From positions 1 through 10,447 of the forward strand of contig JAGHSP010000437.1 of the NCBI GenBank assembly GCA_018065815.1: a DNA stretch of 10,447 nt. Reading direction: 5' to 3'. Every line of letters starts with the position of its first letter. The stretch's first letter is position 1. The translations under genes were made by a program, and so were the position numbers. This DNA is from Candidatus Sodaliphilus limicaballi. Lineage in GTDB: Bacteria > Bacteroidota > Bacteroidia > Bacteroidales > Muribaculaceae. The notes below the pieces were generated by a model, which saw only the letters and a program-made list of their open reading frames with translations, was not told the origin of the DNA and ran no database searches. Shown piece by piece: positions 1 to 6,588 of this stretch.

Positions 1-19
1 ATCAAAGAAAAACAAGTGC

Positions 20-48
20 TTTGAAAAGAAATTAACTGTATAATTTTA
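20..48 (+). promoter_or_regulatory. possible trpB promoter
   Basis: A TTTG at 20-23 and TAATTTTA at 41-48 (one mismatch to the Bacteroidales -7 box TAnnTTTG) are separated by 17 nt. That spacing is shorter than the roughly 19-21 nt usual for this promoter class. The site would place transcription start only about 8 nt before the trpB ATG at 64. The region is so A/T-rich that a chance match is likely, and the true promoter may lie before the window. Confidence 0.3.
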
Positions 49-63
49 CAATTATCCATAAAC

Positions 64-1437
64 ATGAGCTTAGATTCAAAGAAATTTTTATTGCAAGAGA
101 AGGATATACCCACAGCATGGTATAATGTCACAGTTGACATGCCCAACAAACCACGTCCTATGCTTCATCCCGGTACCAAACAGCCGCTCAAAGCAGAGGA
201 TCTTTATCCTATCTTTGCAGAGGAACTGGCCAACCAGGAATTAAACATGACAGATCGTTTCATTGAGATTCCTGAAGAGGTGCGCGAGATGTACAAAATC
301 TATCGTCCAACACCATTGGTGCGTGCCCGTGGTCTTGAAAAAGCTCTCGACACGCCTGCTCACATTTATTTCAAGAACGAGAGCGTGAGTCCTGTTGGTT
401 CTCATAAACTCAACTCTGCAATCGCACAGGCATACTACTGCAAGAAGCAGGGTATTACCAATATAACTACCGAAACTGGTGCTGGCCAGTGGGGTGCTGC
501 ATTATCGCTTGCGGCAAAACATTTCGGCCTAGAACTAGCTGTTTATATGGTTAAGGTATCTTATCATCAGAAACCATATCGTCGCTCAATTATGCAGACT
601 TATGGCGCAGAGGTGATTGCGTCTCCCAGCATGTCGACAAAAGCCGGACGAAAGATTATCACCGAGCATCCCAATTACCAAGGCTCGCTAGGCACAGCAA
701 TCAGTGAAGCGGTAGAGCTGGCAATGTCGACACCTAACTGCCGTTACACTCTGGGTTCTGTGCTTAATCATGTATCACTGCACCAGACAGTTATCGGCCA
801 GGAGGCAAAGAAACAGATGGAGATGGCAGGCGAATATCCTGACATCGTGATAGGTTGCTTCGGTGGCGGCAGTAACTTCTCGGGTATTTCATTCCCCTTC
901 TTGCAAGGTAAGTTTGACGGCTCGCGTGCAGCAACTCGCTTCATCGCTGCCGAACCCCAGTCGTGTCCCAAACTGACTCGAGGCGTGTTCCAGTATGACT
1001 TTGGTGATGAGGCTGGTTATACACCGCTTATTCCCATGCGTACACTTGGCCACAACTTTGCGCCTGCTAATATTCACGCTGGTGGACTTCGCTACCATGG
1101 CGCTGGTGCAATCGTGAGCCAGTTGCTTGAAGACAAGATTATTGAGGCGGTAGATATTCCTCAACTTGAGACATTTGCAGCAGCAACGCTCTTTGCACAG
1201 AGCGAGGGCATCATTCCTGCTCCAGAATCTTCTCATGCTATTGCTGCCACAATACGCGAAGCAAAGGCTTGCAAGGAGAGCGGCGAGAGCAAGGTGATCT
1301 TGTTCAACCTGTCGGGACATGGACTCATTGACATGGCTGCGTATGACCAGTATATTGCTGGCGACTTGTCAAATTACGAAGTAACGCAAGATTCTATTGA
1401 TAACAACATAGATACACTCGAAAAAATTATTAAGTAA
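64..1437 (+). CDS. trpB: TrpB2-type tryptophan synthase beta chain (PLP enzyme)
   Basis: The 457-residue protein belongs to the TrpB2 branch of tryptophan synthase beta subunits, which condense indole with L-serine to give tryptophan in the cytoplasm. It is longer than classical TrpB1 (about 400 residues) and has the extended N-terminus typical of TrpB2. Visible motifs are RPTPLVRA (81-88), the PLP-lysine motif GSHKLN with Lys115, the ETGAGQWG loop (137-144), the glycine-rich PLP phosphate-binding loop GGGSN (267-271), and a C-terminal SGHG (417-420). The start at 64 gives the complete N-terminus, with an A/T-rich leader and no Shine-Dalgarno sequence, as usual in Bacteroidota. No trpA or other trp gene is adjacent, and a terminator follows, so it seems to be transcribed alone. 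TrpB2 enzymes are often additional to a canonical TrpB and may salvage free indole. That role is inferred here, not shown. Confidence 0.93.
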   Translation: MSLDSKKFLLQEKDIPTAWYNVTVDMPNKPRPMLHPGTKQPLKAEDLYPIFAEELANQELNMTDRFIEIPEEVREMYKIYRPTPLVRARGLEKALDTPAHIYFKNESVSPVGSHKLNSAIAQAYYCKKQGITNITTETGAGQWGAALSLAAKHFGLELAVYMVKVSYHQKPYRRSIMQTYGAEVIASPSMSTKAGRKIITEHPNYQGSLGTAISEAVELAMSTPNCRYTLGSVLNHVSLHQTVIGQEAKKQMEMAGEYPDIVIGCFGGGSNFSGISFPFLQGKFDGSRAATRFIAAEPQSCPKLTRGVFQYDFGDEAGYTPLIPMRTLGHNFAPANIHAGGLRYHGAGAIVSQLLEDKIIEAVDIPQLETFAAATLFAQSEGIIPAPESSHAIAATIREAKACKESGESKVILFNLSGHGLIDMAAYDQYIAGDLSNYEVTQDSIDNNIDTLEKIIK

Positions 1438-1457
1438 TATTTTCTCTTATTGAAATT

Positions 1458-1477
1458 TTTAAGGTTTTAGCCTTAAA
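1458..1477 (+). other. hairpin just after trpB
   Basis: TTTAAGG (1458-1464) pairs perfectly with CCTTAAA (1471-1477) around a 6-nt loop. No U-tract follows, so it is not a terminator by itself. An alternative longer-range pairing, TTCTCTT (1442-1448) with AAGAGAA (1476-1482), would overlap its 3' arm. It may protect the trpB mRNA 3' end or simply reflect A/T-rich sequence. Confidence 0.4.
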
Positions 1478-1495
1478 GAGAATTGGAGTTGAAAT

Positions 1496-1525
1496 TCCCC
1501 CGTTCGTGAGAATAGGGGGATTTTT
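1496..1525 (+). terminator. rho-independent terminator of trpB
   Basis: TCCCCC (1496-1501) and GGGGGA (1515-1520) form a 6-bp, G/C-rich stem with a 13-nt loop. Five T residues (1521-1525) and a further T-rich stretch follow directly. The outer flanks (AAAT before, TTTT after) can extend the stem past one mismatch. It lies about 60 nt after the trpB stop codon and separates trpB from the dnaN transcription unit. Confidence 0.8.
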
Positions 1526-1537
1526 GTTATTGTAAAA

Positions 1538-1909
1538 TTTATGGGTATATTTTGAATCCGCTTAATAGATGAAAAGTTGAAGGAGATGTTAGATGTTCTT
1601 TTATGTCTATCAAATTATTTATTTTTTTTGGGGTATGGGACATCTTGTTGGTTAATAGATTGATTTATATATTGGATAGTCTTCGCTGTATTTTTTTGTC
1701 AAGATACTTTTTTTGCGAGATTATAAGATTCTTTATCTGAATTACTTGAAGATTCAGTTGGTTAGATATTGTGTAATTTTTATTGTTGTTATGGCTTTGT
1801 TTTATTTGTTTTATGGTGGCGGGTTTTGTGGTTTATGGTTTTTAGGGTTATTATCACATGTGCGTGTAACTGTTATTTTAACTTAATGTGGTGAAAAATG
1901 GGGGGAGAT
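1538..1909. other. A/T-rich, C-poor intergenic region without a recognised gene
   Basis: I see no gene or RNA gene of a known class here. The + strand is very rich in T and G and poor in C: by direct count only 3 C occur in the 100 bases 1751-1850. Two short open frames exist: 25 codons at 1586-1663 and 31 codons at 1791-1886, the latter hydrophobic. Neither is convincing. A dyad at 1847-1870 and a G6 run at 1900-1905 lie near the dnaN promoter. No cluster of DnaA boxes is visible, so there is no support for an origin. Confidence 0.7.
1847..1870. promoter_or_regulatory. 24-bp dyad, possible operator
   Basis: The perfect 8-bp palindrome CACATGTG (1855-1862) is flanked at equal distances by GTTA (1847-1850) and TAAC (1867-1870), so all four segments share one symmetry centre. 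This layout is typical of a dimeric regulator site. It lies about 65 nt upstream of the dnaN -7 box. A second GTTA/TAAC pair follows at 1872-1882. No regulator is encoded nearby, so the operator role is inferred from symmetry alone. Confidence 0.3.
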
Positions 1910-1944
1910 TTTGATGTGTAATTGACGAAAAATAAGTATCTTTG
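1910..1944 (+). promoter_or_regulatory. dnaN promoter, Bacteroidales type
   Basis: TATCTTTG at 1937-1944 matches the Bacteroidales -7 consensus TAnnTTTG exactly. The best upstream element is TTTG at 1910-1913, 23 nt away, slightly more than the usual spacing. Transcription would start near 1950, leaving a leader of about 70 nt before the dnaN ATG. With no obvious promoter in the later gaps, this site probably drives all or most of the dnaN-coaE block. Confidence 0.7.
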
Positions 1945-1962
1945 TAAGTTAATTATGGTGCG

Positions 1963-1980
1963 GAGACGTTTCTGCGTCTT
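1963..1980 (+). other. hairpin in the dnaN leader
   Basis: AGACG (1964-1968) pairs with CGTCT (1975-1979) around a 6-nt loop, extendable by a G-T pair (1963/1980). It is the only G/C-containing part of an otherwise A/T-rich leader and lies about 15-30 nt after the expected transcription start. It could stabilise the 5' end, act in control, or be a copy of a dispersed short palindrome. No U-tract follows closely, so it is not a terminator. Confidence 0.45.
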
Positions 1981-1999
1981 AAAATTCAATAAGAAAAAA

Positions 2000-2023
2000 T
2001 ATTTTAAAATACATATCGATATG
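2000..2023. repeat. two adjacent 12-bp perfect palindromes at the dnaN start
   Basis: TATTTTAAAATA (2000-2011) and CATATCGATATG (2012-2023) are each perfect palindromes and abut without a gap. The second includes the dnaN start codon as its last three bases. Together they cover the ribosome-binding region. They may be chance products of A/T-rich sequence or protein-binding sites. Confidence 0.6.
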
Positions 2024-3139
2024 AAATTTAACATTCAAAGCAAAAAACTGCTTTCTCACCTTAATGCAGTTAGCAAGGTGATTATCAACAAGAACGCATA
2101 TGCGATTCTTGATAACTTCCTGTTCGAACTTGAGGGTGATCGCCTCGTGGTTACAGGTAGTGACATGGAGACACGATTGACAACTAACGTTGAGGTTGCT
2201 GATGCCGAAGGCTCTGGTAAGTTTGCTGTTGACGTGAAGCGCATGCTCAGTCTTCTTAAAGAGCTTCCCGACACTGCGATGACAGTTGACGTGAACGAGG
2301 AGAACCTTGAGGTTGTAATCAAGTATGTGAGCGGCCAGTATAATATTATTGCGCTCAATGGCGATGAATATCCTCTCAAGAACCAAAGTTCAAGCGAGAC
2401 CCAGCAATTCGCCCTTGCACCTAAAGACATCATTGACGGCATCCAGCACACTATCTTTGCAGTGGGTACCGACGACATGCATCCTCAATTTATGGGTGTT
2501 TTCTGGGACATAAAGCACGACGGAATTACATTTGTAGCAAGCGATTCACACAAGTTGGTTCGTTACAGGAAACTCAACGTGGAGCCAAACATAGAGCGTT
2601 CTTTCATCCTGCCTTCTAAACCTGCTTCTATTTTGAGCAACATCCTGGACAAGAACGAGAAAACTCCCGTTACTATCACGGTTGATGATACAAGCGCGAC
2701 ATTTGAGACTGGTGATTATTCGCTCACATGCCGTTTCATCAACGGACGTTATCCCAACTATAACTCGGTTATCCCCGAGAATAACCCCTACAGCGTGCAG
2801 GCTGACCGCTTGACATTGCTCACAGCGCTGCGTCGCGTGTCGGTATTTGCTAGCGTTGGCGGTTTGGTGAAACTCCAACTTGATCAGAATGCAATACTCA
2901 TTACAGCACAAGACCTTGACCACTCAACCTCGGCCGAGGAGAAAATCCATTGCGAGTATGACGGTGAACCCATGACCATGGGATTCAAGAACAGCGATGT
3001 TATTGAAGTGCTCAACAACATTGACAACGAATCTGTTACCCTCAAACTGCTTGACCCTGCCCGTGCTGGTATTTTCCTGCCTAGTGAGCAAAAGCAAGGC
3101 GAGGACCTGCTCATCTTGCAAATGCCAATGATGATTTAA
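2021..3139 (+). CDS. dnaN: DNA polymerase III beta subunit (sliding clamp)
   Basis: This 372-residue protein is the beta sliding clamp, a ring-shaped dimer that tethers the replicative polymerase and repair enzymes to DNA. The length is typical of three repeated clamp domains. Recognisable family segments are the N-terminal MKFNIQSKKLL, ASDSHKLVRY in the middle domain, FINGRYPNYNSVIP (239-252), and the C-terminal end LQMPMM. The open frame extends upstream to 1922, but I chose the ATG at 2021: it gives the conserved N-terminus, and the longer form would run through the perfect -7 promoter box at 1937-1944. The exonuclease starts 9 nt after the stop. dnaN is not next to dnaA here. In the window it heads the long operon. 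Confidence 0.97.
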   Translation: MKFNIQSKKLLSHLNAVSKVIINKNAYAILDNFLFELEGDRLVVTGSDMETRLTTNVEVADAEGSGKFAVDVKRMLSLLKELPDTAMTVDVNEENLEVVIKYVSGQYNIIALNGDEYPLKNQSSSETQQFALAPKDIIDGIQHTIFAVGTDDMHPQFMGVFWDIKHDGITFVASDSHKLVRYRKLNVEPNIERSFILPSKPASILSNILDKNEKTPVTITVDDTSATFETGDYSLTCRFINGRYPNYNSVIPENNPYSVQADRLTLLTALRRVSVFASVGGLVKLQLDQNAILITAQDLDHSTSAEEKIHCEYDGEPMTMGFKNSDVIEVLNNIDNESVTLKLLDPARAGIFLPSEQKQGEDLLILQMPMMI

Positions 3140-3148
3140 GCCGTAGTT

Positions 3149-3925
3149 ATGGATTTGAATCTCAAAAAGCCCATCGTATTTTTTGATGTAGAGTCCACTG
3201 GACTTGACATAGTGAAGGACCGCATTATCGAGTTGAGCTATCTCAAGGTATTCCCCAATGGAGAAAAAGAGGAGAAGACTTTGCGCATCAATCCCGAAAT
3301 GCATATTCCCGAGGTGTCGCAGGCAGTGCATCATATTAGCGATGAGGATGTTAAGGATAAACCTACTTTCAAGCAGGTGGCCAAGGACATCAAGGCAGTT
3401 TTTCAAGGAGCTGATATAGCAGGGTTCAACAGTAATCGTTTTGATATCCCCATTTTGGTTCAAGAACTGAATAGGGCAGGCGTTGACCTTGATTTGGAGA
3501 AAAGCAATTTTGTTGATGTCCAGGTGATTTACCACAAGCGTGAGAAGCGTGACCTTGAAGCCGCTTATAGATTTTATTGCGGCAGAGAGATGGAAAATCA
3601 TCATTCGGCATCGTGCGATACCAGAGTTACCTACGAGGTGTTCATGGCACAGCTTGAACATTATGCCGACCTTGCAGGAATGAGCATCGAGGAACTGTCG
3701 GAACAGTATGGCACGTTTAATCGCAACGTTGATCTTGCTGGCCGTTTCATATACAACGACAAGAAGCAGGAGGTGTTCAATTTCGGAAAATACAAAGGCC
3801 AGCTTGTGGAGGATGTCTTAAACAAGGACTCGGGTTACTATGGCTGGATGCTCAATGGTGATTTTCCAGAGAACACCAAGAACGTGCTGACTCGCATAAA
3901 ACTGCGCATGGCAGGCAAATTATAA
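3149..3925 (+). CDS. DnaQ-like DEDDh 3'-5' exonuclease with ExoX-like C-terminal domain
   Basis: The 258-residue protein has the full catalytic set of a DEDDh exonuclease: Asp13 and Glu15 in FDVESTG (Exo I), Asp99 in GFNSNRFDIPIL (Exo II), and His152 with Asp157 in the last motif (Exo III). These residues bind two metal ions and remove nucleotides from 3' ends. After the nuclease domain (about 1-175), residues 200-258 contain FNFGKYKGQ and look like the small C-terminal domain seen in ExoX-like proteins. It lacks any polymerase or PHP domain, so it is either a separate proofreading subunit or a repair exonuclease. Its position 9 nt after dnaN suggests work together with the clamp. I assign the fold confidently but not the exact role, so no symbol is given. 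Confidence 0.9.
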   Translation: MDLNLKKPIVFFDVESTGLDIVKDRIIELSYLKVFPNGEKEEKTLRINPEMHIPEVSQAVHHISDEDVKDKPTFKQVAKDIKAVFQGADIAGFNSNRFDIPILVQELNRAGVDLDLEKSNFVDVQVIYHKREKRDLEAAYRFYCGREMENHHSASCDTRVTYEVFMAQLEHYADLAGMSIEELSEQYGTFNRNVDLAGRFIYNDKKQEVFNFGKYKGQLVEDVLNKDSGYYGWMLNGDFPENTKNVLTRIKLRMAGKL

Positions 3926-3962
3926 TCAGAAATTTTTAAAAACTGACAATCTCATTTGATTC

Positions 3963-4889
3963 ATGAACTTAAGGAACCTCATATTGACGTTAGTCATAGC
4001 ATGTGCATCATTGGTGTCATTGGCTCAAACGGAGTCAAATGAACTTAATTGCACGGTAGAAATCAACAGCCAGAAAGTTGCTAACGCTAACAAGGATGTG
4101 TTTAATGCACTCAAGGAGGCTATTTCGGAGTACATGAATACGACCAAATGGACTGATGCTGTGTTCAGCATGAATGAACGCATTGAATGCAAAATGTTTT
4201 TCACCATAGCCACTTATGACGATGGTACAGGCAAGATGACAGGAGACCTTCAAGTCCAGGCACAACGCCCAGTTTACAATAGTTCTTACATGACAACCCT
4301 GATAAACTTCAAGGACACAAAGATTGAATTCACCTATCAGTCGGGTGATCCTCTTGTTTATTCCGAAGTTGAAATGGAAAGTAACCTCACGGCGATACTC
4401 AACTTCTATGCATTTATGATTATCGCTATCGACTTTGACTCGTTTGCACAAAACGGCGGTGATCCTTACTATGAGAAGGCTGCTGCGGTAGTGCGACTGG
4501 CCCAAAGTTCGGGTGAAACTGGTTGGAAAGCATTTGAGGACACCAAAAACCGCAGTGCTGTGTTGAGTGCCTTCACCGACAAATCTACCTCGGGCATCAG
4601 GGAAATCATGTATAATTATCATCGACTGGGGCTTGACCAGATGAGTGTCAGTGTAGATAAGGGTAGGGCAAATATCACCAAATCACTTGAAACCCTTAAG
4701 AAGGTTTATGATGCTGCACCCATGTCGGTGTGTCTGTCAATGTTTAAGGATGCCAAACTTGATGAGTTGGTGAATGTCTATTCTAAAGCAAATATGACGG
4801 AGAAAGAAAGCGTCTATGAGATCCTTTACCCGTTATGGCCCACAGAGCAGACTCGACTCGAAAACATCAAGAAAGAAGCTACTAATTAA
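3963..4889 (+). CDS. DUF4835 / PorD-like exported protein
   Basis: This 308-residue protein matches the Bacteroidota family known as DUF4835, which some annotations call the type IX secretion protein PorD. Residues 1-21 form a signal peptide: a basic start, a hydrophobic stretch LILTLVIACASLVSL, and probable cleavage after Ala21 before Gln22. There is no lipobox, so a periplasmic or outer-membrane location is likely. Family-typical segments are ELNCTVEINSQK (27-38), KWTDAVFSMNERIEC (62-76), QVQAQRPVYNSSY (97-109), SNLTAILNFYA (140-150) and LAQSSG (179-184). Cys30 and Cys76 could form a disulfide. It sits between exonuclease and recN, as the family often does, with gaps of 37 and 31 nt. The biochemical role is not visible from sequence. 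No other secretion gene is present, so the link to type IX secretion rests only on the family label, recalled from memory. Confidence 0.87.
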   Translation: MNLRNLILTLVIACASLVSLAQTESNELNCTVEINSQKVANANKDVFNALKEAISEYMNTTKWTDAVFSMNERIECKMFFTIATYDDGTGKMTGDLQVQAQRPVYNSSYMTTLINFKDTKIEFTYQSGDPLVYSEVEMESNLTAILNFYAFMIIAIDFDSFAQNGGDPYYEKAAAVVRLAQSSGETGWKAFEDTKNRSAVLSAFTDKSTSGIREIMYNYHRLGLDQMSVSVDKGRANITKSLETLKKVYDAAPMSVCLSMFKDAKLDELVNVYSKANMTEKESVYEILYPLWPTEQTRLENIKKEATN

Positions 4890-4920
4890 GTTATTATTAA
4901 AGCAACCCTAATCGTATAAA

Positions 4921-6588
4921 ATGCTATCGCGTCTATTTATATCCAACTATGCTCTCATTGAACATCTAGAGATAGACTTCAATGGCGGATTCACTGTGAT
5001 AACAGGTGAAACAGGTGCCGGAAAATCTATTTTGCTAGGAGCATTGTCTTTGTTGCTGGGCGGCAAGGCCGACTCTAAAGCTGTGCGTGATGCTGAACAT
5101 AAGATTATCGTGGAGGCGACATTTGATATCACTGGATATGGACTAGACGGCTACTTTAATGATAATGACATTGATTATTGCGAGACAGAATGCATCATCA
5201 GGCGCGAAGTGAGTGCTGCAGGACGTTCGAGGGCTTTTGTCAACGATACCCCTGTGGGATTGGGTGTTCTCAAGGACATTACCACAAGACTTATTGATAT
5301 CCATTCGCAACACAGCAATATGCTGCTTGCCAAGTCGGGATTTCAACTTGATATACTTGATGGACTTGCGCACAATGACCAGTTGCTCGACGACTATGAG
5401 GCTGTTTACCGCAGGTGCGTCGAACTCAATCGTGATATAGAAGCTCGAAAGAAGCAAATAGCCCAGAATAAAGCCGAAGAAGACTATATCACATTCCAGC
5501 TTGAGCAGTTCCAAGAGATAAACCTTCATGAAAATGAAGACGAAGAACTCGAGGCGCTGCAAAACAAGTTGAGCAATATCACTGAGCTTAAGGATGCATT
5601 GTGGACTGTTGACAATATACTTGGCAGTGAGGAGAATTCGGTAATAGATCAACTCAAGACTGTGGGGCAACGTCTCTCTTTCACGGAAGAGGTTATGGAA
5701 GAGACACGCGGCATGTCGCAGCGTGTGGCTGACTGCATTATCGACCTGAAAGATATTGTCATGAGTGTGTCGCAAGCACAGGAAAACCTGAACCTAGACC
5801 CTGCCGAACTGGACCGGATCAATGAGAGACTCGACACTATTTATTCCCTTGAGCGTAAACATAACGTGGGAAGTGTCAACGAACTGATAGCCTTGCAGCA
5901 TCAACTGGAGGAAAAGCTTGCCAGTATCACAAAGGGTGATGACGAGATTGCGGAGTTGGTTGCCGAGTATGATAAGAAAAAGGCCGAATCAATGTCGCTT
6001 GCCAGATGTCTAAGCGATGCGCGCAGGAAAGCTGCTACGTCGTTTGCTCATGAACTGAAACCTCTTGTTGCTGGCTTGGGTATGAAGAATGTTGCGTTTG
6101 AAGTTGCATTTACTGAAACCGAGATGACTTCGACAGGCATTGATGCTGTGGAGTTTATGATGGCATTCAACAAGAATCAGTCTCTCATGCCAGTCAAGGA
6201 TACAGCATCGGGTGGTGAGATTTCGCGCGTCATGTTGTGCATCAAGTCGATTGTGGCACGAAGCATGCACTTGCCCACGATAATATTTGACGAGGTGGAT
6301 ACCGGCGTGTCGGGCGACATAGCCTCCATGATAGGGGAGATGATGGCTCACATTGCTCAGTCTATCCAGGTCATGTCCATCACGCATCTTCCACAGGTGG
6401 CGGCTTGTGCATCAAGCCACATCAAAGTGTTCAAGAGCGACAACGACCAGGGCACATTCACCAGTGTCACAGGTCTTGACCAGGAACAGCATGTTATGGA
6501 GATTGCCCGTATGCTCAGCGGCAAGGGACTTGACGAGGCGGCAATCAACAATGCAAAGTCTCTAATCAATCAATATGTGAAAGTATGA
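4921..6588 (+). CDS. recN: DNA repair protein RecN (SMC-like ATPase)
   Basis: RecN is an SMC-like ATPase that acts on DNA double-strand breaks before RecA-dependent recombination. The 555-residue length is normal for the family. The N-terminal ATPase half contains the Walker A motif GETGAGKS (29-36). The C-terminal half has the ABC signature TASGGE (428-433), the Walker B segment IIFDEVDTGVSG with Asp457 and Glu458, and the switch histidine in ITHLPQ (487-492). The middle, roughly residues 150-370, is charged and heptad-like (for example EDEELEALQNKLSN), consistent with the coiled-coil arms. The start MLSRLFISNYALIEHLEIDF is the conserved RecN N-terminus. The stop codon overlaps the rlmB start by 4 nt. 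All key motifs are intact. No LexA-type box is evident upstream. Confidence 0.96.
   Translation: MLSRLFISNYALIEHLEIDFNGGFTVITGETGAGKSILLGALSLLLGGKADSKAVRDAEHKIIVEATFDITGYGLDGYFNDNDIDYCETECIIRREVSAAGRSRAFVNDTPVGLGVLKDITTRLIDIHSQHSNMLLAKSGFQLDILDGLAHNDQLLDDYEAVYRRCVELNRDIEARKKQIAQNKAEEDYITFQLEQFQEINLHENEDEELEALQNKLSNITELKDALWTVDNILGSEENSVIDQLKTVGQRLSFTEEVMEETRGMSQRVADCIIDLKDIVMSVSQAQENLNLDPAELDRINERLDTIYSLERKHNVGSVNELIALQHQLEEKLASITKGDDEIAELVAEYDKKKAESMSLARCLSDARRKAATSFAHELKPLVAGLGMKNVAFEVAFTETEMTSTGIDAVEFMMAFNKNQSLMPVKDTASGGEISRVMLCIKSIVARSMHLPTIIFDEVDTGVSGDIASMIGEMMAHIAQSIQVMSITHLPQVAACASSHIKVFKSDNDQGTFTSVTGLDQEQHVMEIARMLSGKGLDEAAINNAKSLINQYVKV

Noticed and set aside
889..1320. 143-codon minus-strand frame inside trpB
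   Set aside because: It is antisense to the catalytic core of TrpB, has no family features, and the + strand gene is intact.
1586..1663. 25-codon open frame after an AGGAG sequence
   Set aside because: The AGGAG abuts the ATG without spacing, Bacteroidota seldom use Shine-Dalgarno sites, and the peptide is a product of T-rich DNA.
1922..2020. 33-codon upstream extension of dnaN
   Set aside because: It would run across the perfect -7 box at 1937-1944 and adds residues absent from clamp proteins; the ATG at 2021 gives the conserved start.
52..2090. Chromosome origin near dnaN based on DnaA-box-like sequences
   Set aside because: Only two scattered near-matches were seen, at 52-60 (TTATCCATA) and 2082-2090 (TTATCAACA), the second inside dnaN. 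There is no cluster and no dnaA gene.
2924..3661. 245-codon open frame on the minus strand across the dnaN-exonuclease junction
   Set aside because: It lies antisense to two genes with strong family motifs; its own translation has no recognisable domain and reflects codon bias on the opposite strand.
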